Assembly: GCF_014651595.1 (NCBI RefSeq)
Contig: NZ_BMXE01000002.1
Span: 744,001-808,000, forward strand
Direction: 5' to 3'
Source: Pseudovibrio japonicus
GTDB lineage: Bacteria > Pseudomonadota > Alphaproteobacteria > Rhizobiales > Stappiaceae
Length of the DNA: 64,000 nt
The position numbers were made by a program, and so were the translations under genes. Position 1 is the stretch's first letter; each line of letters opens with the position of its first letter. The notes beneath the pieces are model-generated. The model made no database searches. It worked only from the letters and a program-made list of their open reading frames with translations, and was not told where the DNA came from. Below are positions 63,119 through 64,000 of the stretch, in pieces.

Positions 63119-64000
63119 TGTCCGGCCTCCTTGAAAAATTTGAAGTCAAGAATGTACAGGCTTTGTACCGTGTGGTTCGAAGCCTGTTTCGTGATGCAGA
63201 GCTGCCTGAGGCTGATCTGGATGCGCGAGTGCTTGTTGCCGAAGCGCTTGAAATTGAACCCAGAAATCTGATCTTGCAGTATGATCAGGAGGTTTCTCCA
63301 GAGACGCTCGCTGTGGTTTCCCGTTGGGTGGAACAGCGCCTTGAAGGTAAGCCGGTTGGGCGTGTTCTGGGGAAGCGGGAATTCTGGGGTTTGGAGTTTT
63401 CGTTATCTCCGGCAACACTGGAACCGCGTCCTGATACTGAGACTCTGGTTGAAGCCACACTCGCGTTTTGTCAGGCGCATGGCGGGTTTGACAAGCCCTG
63501 GGTGTTTGCAGATATCGGGACTGGTACAGGAGCGATTGCGATTGCGCTCCTGACTGAGTTACCCAATGCGACCTGCGTTGCTGTTGATATCAGTGAAGAG
63601 GCGCTGGAAACAGCACGGGAGAACGCAGCAAAAAACAAGGTTTTGGAACGCTTTATCCCTGTTCGTGGGTCTTATCTGGATGCGTTGAGCGGGCCTTTTG
63701 ATTTTATCGTGAGCAACCCTCCTTACATTCGTAGTGCTGTGATTGAAGGGCTGAGCCATGAGGTGAAGCAGCATGACCCGATGCTGGCGTTGGACGGCGG
63801 TGTTGATGGGCTTTCTGCCTATAAAGAATTGATAGGTGGGGCTAAACGGGTTCTTAAGGGAAATAGTGGACTCCTAATGGAGATCGGGTTTGATCAGGCA
63901 GAGGAACTTTCCAAACTTACAAAGGAACTTGTGGGATTGGGCGTTTGCTGTAAGCATGATCTGGCCGGTCAGCCTCGGGTCACTGTTGTAGTTTTTCCAT
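63118..64000 (+). CDS. prmC: Release factor glutamine methyltransferase PrmC, cut by window end
   Basis: Methylates the GGQ glutamine of release factors. The frame opens at ATG 63118 inside the prfA stop and runs to the window end without a stop, giving about 294 residues, near full family length. The SAM site FADIGTGTGAIAIAL, an acidic loop AVDISEEALETA, the catalytic NPPYIRS and the YKELIGGAKRVLK end segment are visible. The last few residues and stop lie outside the window. Confidence 0.95.
   Translation, partial: MSGLLEKFEVKNVQALYRVVRSLFRDAELPEADLDARVLVAEALEIEPRNLILQYDQEVSPETLAVVSRWVEQRLEGKPVGRVLGKREFWGLEFSLSPATLEPRPDTETLVEATLAFCQAHGGFDKPWVFADIGTGTGAIAIALLTELPNATCVAVDISEEALETARENAAKNKVLERFIPVRGSYLDALSGPFDFIVSNPPYIRSAVIEGLSHEVKQHDPMLALDGGVDGLSAYKELIGGAKRVLKGNSGLLMEIGFDQAEELSKLTKELVGLGVCCKHDLAGQPRVTVVVFP

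Noticed and set aside
1-64000. CRISPR arrays, insertion sequences, prophage genes
   Set aside because: No regularly spaced direct repeats, no transposase or integrase frame apart from housekeeping xerD, and no phage structural genes were seen; the Panacea gene is the only one with known phage relatives.

Overview
This window is chromosomal DNA of an alphaproteobacterium, most probably a marine member of the Hyphomicrobiales (Rhizobiales) close to Pseudovibrio/Stappiaceae. The order is well supported by gene content and order: aerobic cobaltochelatase cobS-cobT, aroK-aroB-corC, DUF2794, comF-grxC-nitrilase-DUF1178, ubiG/lysC/ptsP (nitrogen PTS)/prfA/prmC, a phasin and a Flp pilin. The genus is a guess from memory and was not checked. 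Nothing in the window looks like a prophage, an insertion sequence or a CRISPR array. It is mostly a housekeeping segment with small accessory islets.

Layout. 1-4.5 kb: a Tat-exported phytase-like protein cut by the window start, cobT, cobS, a DnaJ-domain gene and a divergent bolA. 4.5-9.6 kb: aroK-aroB-corC on minus, a tiny membrane protein and xerD on plus, a YciI-like gene and tRNA-Leu(CAA). 9.8-13.3 kb: DedA-type membrane protein, dsbB, ppa, a secreted unknown and DUF2794, with one structured inverted repeat. 13.5-17.4 kb: an ArsR-type regulator with a YqfO/CutA-like protein, a CPBP protease, a truncated haemoglobin and a DM13 protein. 17.5-22.5 kb: recQ, a permease with its divergent ArsR regulator, two tandem DUF985 cupins and a free-standing GAF protein. 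22.6-25.3 kb: a small membrane protein plus HlyD adaptor, facing a Panacea (DUF4065) gene that overlaps a coiled-coil two-TM gene. 25.7-34.2 kb: Bax1-I family protein, ybbA-ybbP transporter with divergent tesA, aldo/keto reductase, thpR and two small genes. 34.2-45 kb: a long acyl-CoA dehydrogenase, YihY, EamA, a chemoreceptor, a ferredoxin reductase, hydrolases, an L,D-transpeptidase and a methyltransferase. 45.2-52.9 kb: secA, a parvulin, argJ-GNAT-mutT, an orphan Flp pilin and a BioC-like methyltransferase. 53-64 kb: comF, grxC, nitrilase, DUF1178, phasin, hydrolase, ubiG, lysC, ptsP, prfA and prmC (cut by the window end).

Many neighbours are translationally coupled: four-base overlaps join aroK/aroB/corC, ybbA/ybbP, nitrilase/DUF1178 and cobT/phytase-like, and prfA/prmC share one base. 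Strong intrinsic terminators separate convergent units.

The best candidate for an under-described system is the Panacea-domain gene with its overlapping two-TM membrane protein (24280-25240), which has the layout of a Panacea toxin-antitoxin pair. Other items to revisit are the nested inverted repeat at 12415-12506, the cationic secreted protein behind a doubled TTTAATTAAA palindrome (33203-33636), the orphan Flp pilin, and several palindromic operator candidates.
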